NCBI GenBank assembly: GCA_022508685.1
Contig: JAFLUS010000075.1
Span: 1-7,984 of the forward strand
Origin: Prevotellaceae bacterium
Lineage (GTDB): Bacteria; Bacteroidota; Bacteroidia; Bacteroidales; Bacteroidaceae
DNA: 7,984 nucleotides
Reading direction: 5' to 3'
In this document: in pieces, positions 1 through 7,774 of the stretch
Layout of the letters: every line of letters begins with the position of its first letter
Position numbering within the stretch: position 1 is the first letter of the stretch
Made by a program: the position numbers and the translations under genes
Notes under the pieces: generated by a model
What the model saw: only the letters and a program-made list of their open reading frames with translations
What the model was told of the DNA's origin: nothing
Databases searched by the model: none

Positions 1-3000
1 GAATGTGCCGTGCTCGGGCTGTTCTCGTTCAGCAAGTTCGTGATGTGGAACGACCTCCACAGCGGTGGGGAACGGATGTTGCAAAATCCTATCGTGCGCC
101 GTTTGGCACAGAGCGGCATCCGCACGGCTGACGTGCCCGACGGGGCGGCGTTTACCCCGACGGAGATGCCCGAAACGGATGCACGCATCGCCGACAAGCA
201 ATGCGAACCGAAGGCGTTTGCCGTACCGCTCGACGTGGATTCGAGCCAGTTGGAGGCCGTCATCGAGAGCGGTGCCGGAGGCAGTTTCATTCTGCATGGC
301 CCTCCCGGCACGGGCAAGAGTCAGACCATTACCAACATGATTGCCAATGCCCTCTACAACGGCAAACGTGTGTTATTCGTTGCCGAAAAAATGGCAGCAT
401 TGTCCGTCGTGCAGAAACGATTGGAGAAAATCGGATTGGGGCCGTTCTGTCTCGAAATTCACTCCAACAAGGCCACGAAGACGCACTTGCTTGCCCAGTT
501 CGAACGGACACTGGAGGTGGCTCACCGCAGCGACAGCAACACGTTTGCGGAACACTCGCGCCAACTATTCGAACAACGGCAGCGGCTCATTGCCTACATG
601 GATGCGCTGCACACGAGGAACACACAGGGATTTTCCGTCTACGACTGCATCGACGGATGGCTCAACCTCGCGGGCGAGGAACTGCACATCAGCGACGCAT
701 TGTTCACGACGTGCGACACGCAACGCCTCGCGCACATCGACACCTTGCTGGAAGAAGCCGATGCCGCCATGCGCCCTATCGGACATCCTGCCGACCACCC
801 GCTGCGCCAACTCTGCATCACCGACACCAGCGTGACGGCGCCCGACCGCTTACGACCGCACATCGTGGAACTGCAACGTGCCGCGCAATGGTTCATTGAC
901 CACAACTATGCGCACCTCACCGTCGCCATGCTCCACACGTTGGCTGACCTGCACGGCCGTGCCGGGCAATGCCGAGAGGAGGCTACGGAAAACTGCTCGA
1001 CCGCTATCCTCGACGAGAACGGAACGGCATTGCAGACGGAGTGGAAACGCATCAATGCACAATGGTTCATTCCGCGCTTCTTCTCGCGTCGCCACCTGCT
1101 GAAACGATTGCGCAAACTGGGCTACCAAGGCAACTGGCAGGGCGTCGGCACATTGGCTGCACGGCTCACGGCATACGCCGAAGCCGACGAGCGTTTCCGC
1201 CGACAACTCGCTGCCAACGACCTGACGGCGCAGCACATGGATGCCGTCGCCAACCTTGTGCAACACGCAACTGCACTGCACCTGACCGACGAAGGCATCG
1301 CCATGACGGACGTTACTGCCGCTGCTGCCACGTGGCTGCAGCATCTCGACAAGGTGCACGCATGGAGCCTGTGGTGCGTCAAAGCCGTCGAACTTCAGCA
1401 AGACGGACTTGCCGAAGCCGTAGCGCACCTCATCGACCACCACACGACAGGACAGGACACCGCACGTGCCATCCGCAAGAACGTGATGCGCCGACAGGCC
1501 TTGCTCGGCATCGATGCCAACCCCCAGTTGCAGACGTTCAACGGACAGACCTTTGAGCAACTGATTGAAAAGTATCGTGCACTCGCCAAGCAGTTCCAAC
1601 AACTGACAAAGGAGGAACTCTACTACAAACTGGCTGCACGCATTCCGACCCTGACCATCGATGCTGCCAACAGCAGCGAAATGGGAATTCTCAAACGCAG
1701 CATCAAGTCGAAAGCCCGCGGCATGACCATCCGCAGCCTCATCGACCACATCCCCACCCTCCTGCCTCGCCTCTGCCCCTGCATGCTGATGAGTCCGCTC
1801 TCCGTGGCGCAGTATCTCGACCTCGACAGCGAAATGTTCGACCTCGTCATCTTCGACGAAGCCTCGCAGATGCCGACCAGCGAAGCCATCGGCGCCATTG
1901 CACGCGGCAAGGCACTCGTCGTCGTGGGCGACCCCATGCAGATGCCACCGACCAGTTTCTTCACCACGACGAACGTGGACGACGACGAAGCCGAAATCGA
2001 CGACATGGAAAGCATTCTCGACGACTGCATCACGCTGAGCATGCCGTCGCGCTACCTCACATGGCACTACCGCTCGCAGCACGAAAGCCTCATCGCGTTC
2101 AGCAATTCACAATACTACGGCGGCAGACTGTTCACCTTCCCGTCCGTCGACGACCGCGTGTCGAAAGTGCAGTTCGTCCACGTCGAAGGCGTATACGACA
2201 TGGGCAAGACGCGCAGCAACCGCACCGAAGCCGACGCCATTGTCGACGAGGTGGTGCGCCGTCTGTCCGACCCCGAACTGCGGCAGCGCAGCATCGGCAT
2301 CGTGTCGTTCAGCAAGGTGCAGCAGAGCCTCATCGAAGACGTGCTCGTCAGCCGACTGGCAGAGCGTCCCGACCTCGAACCCTTTGCCTACGAAGGCGAA
2401 GAACCTATCTTCATCAAGAACTTGGAAAACGTGCAGGGCGACGAACGCGACGTCATCCTGTTCAGCGTGGGCTATGGCCCCGACAAGGACGGAAAAGTCA
2501 GCATGAACTTCGGCCCGCTCAACAACACGGGTGGCGAACGCCGCCTGAACGTCGCCGTCAGCCGTGCCCGCTACGAAATGGTGGTGTACTCCTCCATGCG
2601 TCCCGAACAAATCGACCTCAACCGCACACAGGCCGAAGGCGTGAAGGGATTGAAGAAATTCTTGGAATTTGCCATCAGCGGCCGCAACGTCAGTCTGCCC
2701 ACAGCCACGTCCGCCGCCACGGCAACGGAATCGCTCCCCGACGCCATTGCCACCGCCTTGGAGCAGCGAGGCTACACCGTCGACAAAGGCATCGGACGTT
2801 CGCGCTTCAAAATCGACATCGCCGTCGTCAATCCGTCCGACCCCGACACCTATTCACTGGGCATCCTGTGCGACGGAACGACCTATTTTGAAACGAAGAC
2901 CGAGCGCGACCGCGAAATCGTGCAACCCAGCGTACTCTCCACCTTGGGGTGGCACATCATGCGCGTGTGGTCGGTCGATTGGTTCCTCAACCGCGACGAA

Positions 3001-3684
3001 GTCATCCAACGCATCATCCGCCACCTGCAACCTACCGACGACTGCGTTGCCGACACGGCAGAAACGCCCGACGCGCCTGCTCCACCCATTGCTCCGCAGC
3101 CGTCGACATCGCCTCAACCGGCAACCGATGCCGCATCGGCATCGCCCGTCCGCACCTACCAATCCGCCACACTGAAGGCGGCAAAAGGCGGCATTGCAGC
3201 CATCGAAACGAATGTGAAGAGAGTGCACAACCAACTGCAGAGCATCATCAAAGCCGAGCAACCCATTACGTTCTCGCTCCTGTGCAAACGCATTGCCACG
3301 CTGTGGGGCGCAACCCAATCGCAAAAGTTGCAGAACATCCTTCGGAAACAACTCCGCGATTTCTATGTCGACCCCACGACCGACGACGACAATCCTTGCT
3401 ATTGGCTCGACTGTGACGCATCGCTCAACTACAACACCTATCGCACCAATTCGCAACGCGACATTGCCGACATCCCGCTCATCGAACTGATGAACGCCAT
3501 GCGCTACGCCGTCGAACAGCAAATCGCCATTCCGACCGACGATTTGCTGCGCCAGACCACCCGTATGCTGGGCTTCAGCCGCATCACCGACCGCATCGCA
3601 GCACAACTGCGGCAAGCCCTCGACCGGCTGCAACGTACACATGCACTCACTATCGACGGCGACATCGTGAAAGTGGCAGAATAA
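1..3684 (+). CDS. DUF4011/DUF3320-type superfamily I helicase with Vsr-like nuclease domain (5' partial)
   Basis: Large DNA/RNA helicase of superfamily I (AAA_11/AAA_12 type) fused to a nuclease domain; presumably cytoplasmic and acting on nucleic acid with ATP. The frame is open from base 1, so the gene begins before the window and the GTG at base 10 is not a real start. Residues below count from that GTG. Residues 1-36 match the end of a DUF4011-type N-terminal region (LFSFSKFVMWNDL). Walker A is GPPGTGKS at 97-104, Walker B DLVIFDEASQ at 611-620, motif III GDPMQMPPTSF at 640-650, then YRSQHESLIAFSN at 687-699, ENVQGDERDVILF at 806-818 and motif VI RRLNVAVSRARYE at 844-856. About 400 mostly helical residues separate motifs Ia and II, as in relatives. 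Residues 908-1003 form a PD-(D/E)xK domain of the MTES_1575/Vsr-like group (RFKIDIAVV, CDG, LGWHIMRVWSVDWF). A Pro/Ala-rich linker (about 1017-1046) leads to a DUF3320-like winged-helix tail (about 1050-1222). The architecture resembles Hhe antiphage proteins (from memory); a DNA-repair role is the alternative. Confidence 0.9.
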   Translation, partial: ECAVLGLFSFSKFVMWNDLHSGGERMLQNPIVRRLAQSGIRTADVPDGAAFTPTEMPETDARIADKQCEPKAFAVPLDVDSSQLEAVIESGAGGSFILHGPPGTGKSQTITNMIANALYNGKRVLFVAEKMAALSVVQKRLEKIGLGPFCLEIHSNKATKTHLLAQFERTLEVAHRSDSNTFAEHSRQLFEQRQRLIAYMDALHTRNTQGFSVYDCIDGWLNLAGEELHISDALFTTCDTQRLAHIDTLLEEADAAMRPIGHPADHPLRQLCITDTSVTAPDRLRPHIVELQRAAQWFIDHNYAHLTVAMLHTLADLHGRAGQCREEATENCSTAILDENGTALQTEWKRINAQWFIPRFFSRRHLLKRLRKLGYQGNWQGVGTLAARLTAYAEADERFRRQLAANDLTAQHMDAVANLVQHATALHLTDEGIAMTDVTAAAATWLQHLDKVHAWSLWCVKAVELQQDGLAEAVAHLIDHHTTGQDTARAIRKNVMRRQALLGIDANPQLQTFNGQTFEQLIEKYRALAKQFQQLTKEELYYKLAARIPTLTIDAANSSEMGILKRSIKSKARGMTIRSLIDHIPTLLPRLCPCMLMSPLSVAQYLDLDSEMFDLVIFDEASQMPTSEAIGAIARGKALVVVGDPMQMPPTSFFTTTNVDDDEAEIDDMESILDDCITLSMPSRYLTWHYRSQHESLIAFSNSQYYGGRLFTFPSVDDRVSKVQFVHVEGVYDMGKTRSNRTEADAIVDEVVRRLSDPELRQRSIGIVSFSKVQQSLIEDVLVSRLAERPDLEPFAYEGEEPIFIKNLENVQGDERDVILFSVGYGPDKDGKVSMNFGPLNNTGGERRLNVAVSRARYEMVVYSSMRPEQIDLNRTQAEGVKGLKKFLEFAISGRNVSLPTATSAATATESLPDAIATALEQRGYTVDKGIGRSRFKIDIAVVNPSDPDTYSLGILCDGTTYFETKTERDREIVQPSVLSTLGWHIMRVWSVDWFLNRDEVIQRIIRHLQPTDDCVADTAETPDAPAPPIAPQPSTSPQPATDAASASPVRTYQSATLKAAKGGIAAIETNVKRVHNQLQSIIKAEQPITFSLLCKRIATLWGATQSQKLQNILRKQLRDFYVDPTTDDDNPCYWLDCDASLNYNTYRTNSQRDIADIPLIELMNAMRYAVEQQIAIPTDDLLRQTTRMLGFSRITDRIAAQLRQALDRLQRTHALTIDGDIVKVAE

Positions 3685-3696
3685 ATCCCAAGCCCC

Positions 3697-4227
3697 ATGG
3701 TCAATCTCTATCTGCTCCGTCACGGCGAAACCGAAGAAAACGTCCGCCACATCCTGCAAGGACACATGCCCGGCACACTCACGCCACAGGGCATGCAGCA
3801 AGCCGCAACGGCAGCCCACGCACTCCTGCCCATTCCTTTCGACACCATGTTGGTGAGCGACCTCCACCGCTGCACCCACACTGCCGACATCCTGTTCAGC
3901 GAGTGGCAACGCATGGGCAAGCATCCTCTCCCCACACGCACGTCGACACCGCTGCTGCGCGAACGCGACTGGGGCAGTGCCACCGGCATGGTGGTCAGTC
4001 CCGAACACCGCATCACCATCCCCGACGACGTAGAATCTATCTCTGCCATCAAGGCACGGGCACGCATCTTTCTTGATTTCGTGAGCCAGACCTATCCTCA
4101 CCAAACCGTCCTCGCCGTCAGCCACGGCTTCTTCTGCCGCATTCTGCAAGTCGTTTTCTACAACAAGGAAATTGCTGACATTCAACCCATGAAGAATGTC
4201 GAAACACGCTGTCTGCAACTGCCTTGA
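3697..4227 (+). CDS. Histidine phosphatase family protein (phosphoglycerate mutase-like)
   Basis: A 176-residue phosphatase of the histidine phosphatase (PGAM/GpmB/CobC-like) superfamily, expected to hydrolyse a phosphoester through a phosphohistidine; the substrate cannot be told from sequence. The catalytic RHGET motif is at residues 8-12 (nucleophile His9), with Arg58 in SDLHRC, the acid/base Glu89 in LRERDWG and the second catalytic His143 in VLAVSHGFF. The RERDWG context resembles TIGAR/GpmB-type members more than true glycolytic mutases, and the length is typical of small family members. The ATG is 12 bases after the helicase stop, so the two are probably on one transcript. There is no signal peptide, so it is cytoplasmic. 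Family assignment is firm; specific roles such as CobC or PhoE are not supported because no cobalamin genes are nearby. Confidence 0.92.
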   Translation: MVNLYLLRHGETEENVRHILQGHMPGTLTPQGMQQAATAAHALLPIPFDTMLVSDLHRCTHTADILFSEWQRMGKHPLPTRTSTPLLRERDWGSATGMVVSPEHRITIPDDVESISAIKARARIFLDFVSQTYPHQTVLAVSHGFFCRILQVVFYNKEIADIQPMKNVETRCLQLP

Positions 4228-4263
4228 ACAGACCGCAAACGTCGCTGCAGCATGGTACGTACA

Positions 4264-4719
4264 TCAGGACAACGCGACGGCAGTGCCGGCAACGAGGATG
4301 TAGCGCAGCAGTTTGCCGAGAAGAAACATGGCTGATGTACCCCAGAAATTGGCACGCATCAATCCCAGCACGACGGCAATGGCAGTACCGATAATGGGCA
4401 GAAAAGCAAAAAATCCCAACCATACGCCGTAGCGGTCAGCCCATCGCTGTGCTTGTTCCAAGCGATGAGGAGCAATCTTCAGCCAACGGCTGATGGTGTC
4501 GGCATTGCCCATGCGTCCGAGCCCATAGTTGAAAATCGAGCCGAGCACGTTGCCTAATGTCGCAGCCAACACGGTGAAGATGGGGTTCATGTCGGTCGCA
4601 ATGAGCAGCACGCTCATCACCGCTTCGCTGCTGAACGGCACGAACGAACCTGCCAAGAAGGAGGCGAAAAACATGCCGAGATAGCCATACTGAATGAAGA
4701 AATCGTTGAGCGAAGACAT
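4264..4719 (-). CDS. YqaA/DedA-like (SNARE-associated family) inner-membrane protein
   Basis: A 151-residue integral membrane protein of the SNARE_assoc (PF09335) fold, closest in size and pattern to the short YqaA branch. Larger DedA proteins of this fold are linked to lipid transport and membrane homeostasis; the role of YqaA itself is poorly defined. Visible family marks are FLAGSFVPFSSEAVM (21-35), with the conserved SSE in a re-entrant loop, the glycine-rich LGNVLGSIFNYGLGR (55-69), an amphipathic segment with KIAPHRLEQAQRWADRYG (81-98), and FLPIIGTAIAVVLGLMR (106-122), where the Pro-Ile-Ile-Gly loop is typical. The ATG at 4719 is preferred because MSSLNDFFIQYGYLG is a natural family N-terminus. 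An in-frame GTG at 4737 would add six residues (MFKRIS). It is the last gene of the minus-strand operon, 27 bases after the preceding stop, and converges on the phosphatase gene. Confidence 0.88.
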   Translation of the reverse strand: MSSLNDFFIQYGYLGMFFASFLAGSFVPFSSEAVMSVLLIATDMNPIFTVLAATLGNVLGSIFNYGLGRMGNADTISRWLKIAPHRLEQAQRWADRYGVWLGFFAFLPIIGTAIAVVLGLMRANFWGTSAMFLLGKLLRYILVAGTAVALS

Positions 4720-4746
4720 GGAAATGCGCTTAAACACCGAATGCCG

Positions 4747-5658
4747 TCAGCACCACCAAGGGCTGAAGGCACTGCCTAACAACAAAAGAAGGAGGACGAG
4801 TTTGACAATGTGCTGCACCTTGCCGCCCGACAATGCGGAAAAATGGCCGCCCGTGATAGACGCCGGCACCATCAGCAACGGCAGCAGCACGTTGATATGC
4901 TGCGGTTGCAGCAACAGCCAGACGACGGCTGCCGCACCATGGAACACGACGACCTTATACATCATCCGCGTGCGGGTGCGGTCAAGGGTTGCTTTCAGAA
5001 AGAAATCGACTGCACCCACCGCAAACACCAGCATCACGACCGCCAGCACCACCCATTGCCCCACCGACACGAAGGTATAATCGGGCAACGTCCAATGCGT
5101 GAACGGCTGCATCCACGCCTGTGCAACGTCCATGCGGTCGAGGCAAAAGACGACGGCAACACCTATCCAATAGGGCAGCAACAGCCCCAACACCGATGCT
5201 GCCCAACAGCGGAAACTCAAGGCACGCAGCACGGCAGAGGAAATCCACAGCACCGGCACAGCCAGCACCAACAAGGGGAAGAACAGCGATGCCGTCCCCA
5301 CAATCAGCATCGTGAGAAAGGGCAGCACGGGCATGTGCACGGACTGATAGGACGCAAACAGCGGAAAATACATCGCCACGCCGGCAAGCAGCACGGCATG
5401 CCCCGTCTGGAGCGGTTGCAGCATCGGGGCTGCAGCAAGCAAAAGTGTGAGCACCGTACTGACCATACGGCTGCTCACACGCAGTAAAGCAAAAGCATTA
5501 TTCAGTTCTGCCATGAGGTAGACAGCCACGGCTGCGCAGAGGAAACCGAGTGCTGCCTCTACGCCTATCCCGCTGTTCAGCATCCACACGACGGCGGCAA
5601 AGCCTACGGCGAGCGGGAGTGCAAGGCGGTATGTGGCTATGGCTGGCTGCGACTTCAT
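4747..5658 (-). CDS. Polytopic membrane protein, DUF6427-like
   Basis: A 303-residue, very hydrophobic protein with about ten or eleven predicted membrane spans (roughly 12-28, 35-50, 66-80, 86-103, 111-128, 129-146, 153-172, 199-218, 236-250, 255-271, 284-298). No enzyme motif is visible. The pattern of LNNAFALLRVSS (52-63) early on, the central block with SLFFPLLVLAVPVLWISS (124-141) and the segment ending LGLLLPYW (157-164) resembles the DUF6427 proteins that, from memory, sit beside purD in Flavobacteriia. That assignment is inference. The ATG overlaps the purD stop in an ATGA arrangement (5655-5658), which indicates translational coupling. A conserved small loop with GGHFSALSGGK (270-280) precedes the last span. 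The function is unknown; the context suggests only co-expression with purine synthesis. Confidence 0.85.
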   Translation of the reverse strand: MKSQPAIATYRLALPLAVGFAAVVWMLNSGIGVEAALGFLCAAVAVYLMAELNNAFALLRVSSRMVSTVLTLLLAAAPMLQPLQTGHAVLLAGVAMYFPLFASYQSVHMPVLPFLTMLIVGTASLFFPLLVLAVPVLWISSAVLRALSFRCWAASVLGLLLPYWIGVAVVFCLDRMDVAQAWMQPFTHWTLPDYTFVSVGQWVVLAVVMLVFAVGAVDFFLKATLDRTRTRMMYKVVVFHGAAAVVWLLLQPQHINVLLPLLMVPASITGGHFSALSGGKVQHIVKLVLLLLLLGSAFSPWWC

Positions 5659-6989
5659 GACGTGGCAGCAATGTCGTGACGATAGCGGGCATCTTGGAAG
5701 TCAATCTTTGCCACTTCCTCATAAGCACGCGCACGAGCCTGCTCTTGGCTGTCGCCATACGCACTGACTGCCAGCACCCGACCGCCGTTCGTCACGACGT
5801 CGTCGCCCTTCAGTGCGGTACCGGCATGGAACAGCACGGCATCCGACACGGCATCGAGGCCGCTCATGCGGAAGCCTTTGCCGTAGGCTTCGGGGTAGCC
5901 ACCCGACACGAGCATCACACACACGGCACTGCGAGAGTCCTCTTCCACCGTCGTCGTTCCCAACGAACCGCGTGCGGTGGCTTCGAGCAACGGCACGATG
6001 TCGCTCTTCAGGCGCAGCATCACCGTCTCGGTTTCGGGGTCGCCCATGCGCACATTGTATTCGATGACCATCGGGTCGCCAGCCTTCGCGTTGGTATAGT
6101 CGCGGTCGACGCGAATGAGTCCGAGGAAGATGAAGCCGTGATAGTCAATGCCTTCGGCAGCCAATCCCTCGACCGTAGGACGCACGATGCGTTCCTCCAC
6201 CTTGCGCATAAATTCGGCATCGGCAAAACTGACGGGCGACACGCTGCCCATACCGCCTGTATTCAGTCCGGTATCGCCGTCGCCGGCACGTTTGTAGTCG
6301 CGAGCCACAGGCAGCAGGCGGTAGTCGCGTCCGTCGGTCAGGACGAATACGGAACATTCGCGACCGCTGAGGAATTCCTCCACCACGACCGTGCTGCTCG
6401 CGCTGCCGAACATGCCGTCCAGCATGGCACGCAGTTCGCGTTGCGCCTCTTCGAGCGTCGGGAGTATCAGCACGCCCTTGCCGGCACACAGACCATCAGC
6501 CTTCAGCACGTAGGGCGGTTGCAGCGACGCGAGGAACGCCAGTCCCTCGTCGAGCGTATCGGGAGTGAACGCACGATAGGCAGCCGTCGGAATATGGTGC
6601 TTCGACATGAATTGCTTGGCAAACTCCTTCGAACCTTCCAGCATGGCACCCGCCTTCGAGGGGCCGACAACGAGCACGTGGGCAAGTTGTTCGTCGCTAC
6701 GGAACACGTCAGCCACGCCCTTCACCAACGGGTCTTCGGGCCCCACGACCAACATATCGATATGTTCGCGCAGCACCAATGCCTTGACCGCATCGAAATC
6801 GTCGGCACGCATGTCCACGTTCGTGCAAGGTGCAAAATGCGGAGCATCGCTGCGGCAGTCGCTTGCCGCCAAACGCGCCGTTCCGGCATTGCCGGGTGCC
6901 ACCCATAATTGCTCAACTAACGGACTTTGACAGATTTTCCACGCGAGCGCATGTTCACGCCCGCCGCTACCCAACAGAAGAATTTTCAT
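5655..6989 (-). CDS. purD: Phosphoribosylamine--glycine ligase (GAR synthetase)
   Basis: PurD joins 5-phosphoribosylamine and glycine with ATP to give glycinamide ribonucleotide, the second step of de novo purine synthesis, in the cytoplasm. The 444-residue product starts with the diagnostic MKILLLGSGGREHALAWK, which fixes the ATG at 6989; an upstream in-frame GTG at 7034 would overlap the preceding gene and is rejected. Other landmarks are VVGPEDPLVKG (81-91), VLKADGLCAGKGV (161-173, ATP-grasp lysine loop), VVEEFLSGRECSVF (202-215), TGLNTGGMGSVSP (240-252) and the GARS signature RMGDPETE (314-321), followed by the C-terminal domain ending in an RVLAVSAYG motif (404-412). The protein is about 15 residues longer than E. 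coli PurD, partly from an extra loop near residues 43-58. It lies 41 bases after the plug-domain gene and overlaps the next gene by ATGA. All catalytic motifs appear intact. Confidence 0.98.
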   Translation of the reverse strand: MKILLLGSGGREHALAWKICQSPLVEQLWVAPGNAGTARLAASDCRSDAPHFAPCTNVDMRADDFDAVKALVLREHIDMLVVGPEDPLVKGVADVFRSDEQLAHVLVVGPSKAGAMLEGSKEFAKQFMSKHHIPTAAYRAFTPDTLDEGLAFLASLQPPYVLKADGLCAGKGVLILPTLEEAQRELRAMLDGMFGSASSTVVVEEFLSGRECSVFVLTDGRDYRLLPVARDYKRAGDGDTGLNTGGMGSVSPVSFADAEFMRKVEERIVRPTVEGLAAEGIDYHGFIFLGLIRVDRDYTNAKAGDPMVIEYNVRMGDPETETVMLRLKSDIVPLLEATARGSLGTTTVEEDSRSAVCVMLVSGGYPEAYGKGFRMSGLDAVSDAVLFHAGTALKGDDVVTNGGRVLAVSAYGDSQEQARARAYEEVAKIDFQDARYRHDIAATS

Positions 6990-7030
6990 TGTGTATGAAA
7001 TGGTTTGAATAGAACTAAAATATCGTTGTA

Positions 7031-7774
7031 TCACTTGTTTTTGCCAACATGACGGCGCGTAGTGACTTCAATCACTCCGTTCGCACCACGTTCGCCCCAA
7101 ATGGCCTTCGCAGCATCGTCCTTCAGCACGGTAATCGCCGAAATCTTCTTTGCCTTCATCGAGAGGAGGCGAGCCATCTGCTTCTCATTCAGTTTCTTGA
7201 CTTTGGCAACCGACACACCGGCAGGCATGTCGACCGGTTTTCCGTCGACAACGACCAACGGCTCGCCCGCAGCCTTGCCGACCGACATTTTCCTTGCATC
7301 CTCCACGCTCATAATGGGCTGCCCGAACCCACGCGGCAACGTCGGTGCAGCCTCAGCCGGTTCGTCAGCATCGGCGGCACGCTGCAGCAATCTGTATTCG
7401 TCGGCATCCGTCGTCACCATAGCGGGTTTATAGGAGGCTTGGCTGTAGTCTGCCGAAAAGAACATCAAGTCTCCGGCATCCACACGGCCTTCGCCAATGG
7501 GTTGCAACAACTGGCAATACACGTGCTGACCGGCAAGGTAGCCGATATGCTGGAACGGCAGTTGCACACCCGTCACAGCCCCTTCCTTCGTGCTGAACAC
7601 GCACGTGCTCTTGTCTGCCGCAAAACTGATATACCAACCGCTATATCCTCTGTCGGTCGTATCCCGTGTCACCTCGTTCACGCTGCCCATATACTTATAG
7701 TACACCGTTTCCTGCGCTTCCGCCGTCAGCATTCCCGTCAGAATGACTGCCAACGCTACCATCATTTTTTTCAT
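7031..7774 (-). CDS. Secreted protein with a free-standing TonB-receptor plug-like C-terminal domain
   Basis: A 247-residue exported protein. An N-terminal signal peptide is clear: MKKMM, a hydrophobic core, and a likely signal peptidase I site after AEA at residues 18-20. There is no lipobox cysteine, so it is periplasmic or otherwise exported rather than a lipoprotein. Residues 22-130 are unrecognised and contain two cysteines (58, 87). An acidic, Ala-rich linker (about 132-146) follows. Residues 171-240 closely resemble the end of the plug domain of SusC/RagA-type TonB-dependent receptors: EPLVVVDGKPV, then ISAITVLKDDAAKAIWGERG (211-230) and NGVIEVTTRR. No beta-barrel follows, so it cannot itself be a transporter. 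It is the first gene of the minus-strand operon, 41 bases before purD. The role is unknown; the plug-like fold may act in protein-protein contact in the periplasm. The CDS call is firm and the function open. Confidence 0.88.
   Translation of the reverse strand: MKKMMVALAVILTGMLTAEAQETVYYKYMGSVNEVTRDTTDRGYSGWYISFAADKSTCVFSTKEGAVTGVQLPFQHIGYLAGQHVYCQLLQPIGEGRVDAGDLMFFSADYSQASYKPAMVTTDADEYRLLQRAADADEPAEAAPTLPRGFGQPIMSVEDARKMSVGKAAGEPLVVVDGKPVDMPAGVSVAKVKKLNEKQMARLLSMKAKKISAITVLKDDAAKAIWGERGANGVIEVTTRRHVGKNK

Noticed and set aside
10..12. GTG as start of the helicase
   Set aside because: The frame is open to base 1 and the residues here already match the interior of the family, so the gene is simply cut by the window edge.
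850..2082. 410-codon open frame antisense to the helicase
   Set aside because: It opposes a gene with unmistakable helicase motifs, has no recognisable domain, and its His/Cys/Arg/Val-rich composition is typical of a GC-rich antisense shadow.
2854..4218. 454-codon antisense frame spanning the helicase end, the gap and the phosphatase
   Set aside because: Crossing two real genes makes it unusual, but the product has no motif, signal peptide or plausible start context, and both genes it opposes carry conserved catalytic motifs.
4211..4233. GTCTG...CAGAC stem at the end of the phosphatase gene
   Set aside because: It has only 5 bp with a 13-base loop and no T-run, so it is too weak to call.
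4240..4279. CGTCGC...GCGACG pairing between the convergent genes as a terminator
   Set aside because: The 6-bp arms are 28 bases apart and no T-run follows on either strand.
5676..6908. 410-codon plus-strand frame opposite purD
   Set aside because: It is opposite highly conserved purD and has shadow-type composition rich in His, Arg and Ala.
6990..7034. GTG start extending purD by 15 residues
   Set aside because: The extension overlaps the preceding stop codon and is unlike PurD; MKILLLGSGGREHA from the ATG at 6989 is the canonical N-terminus.
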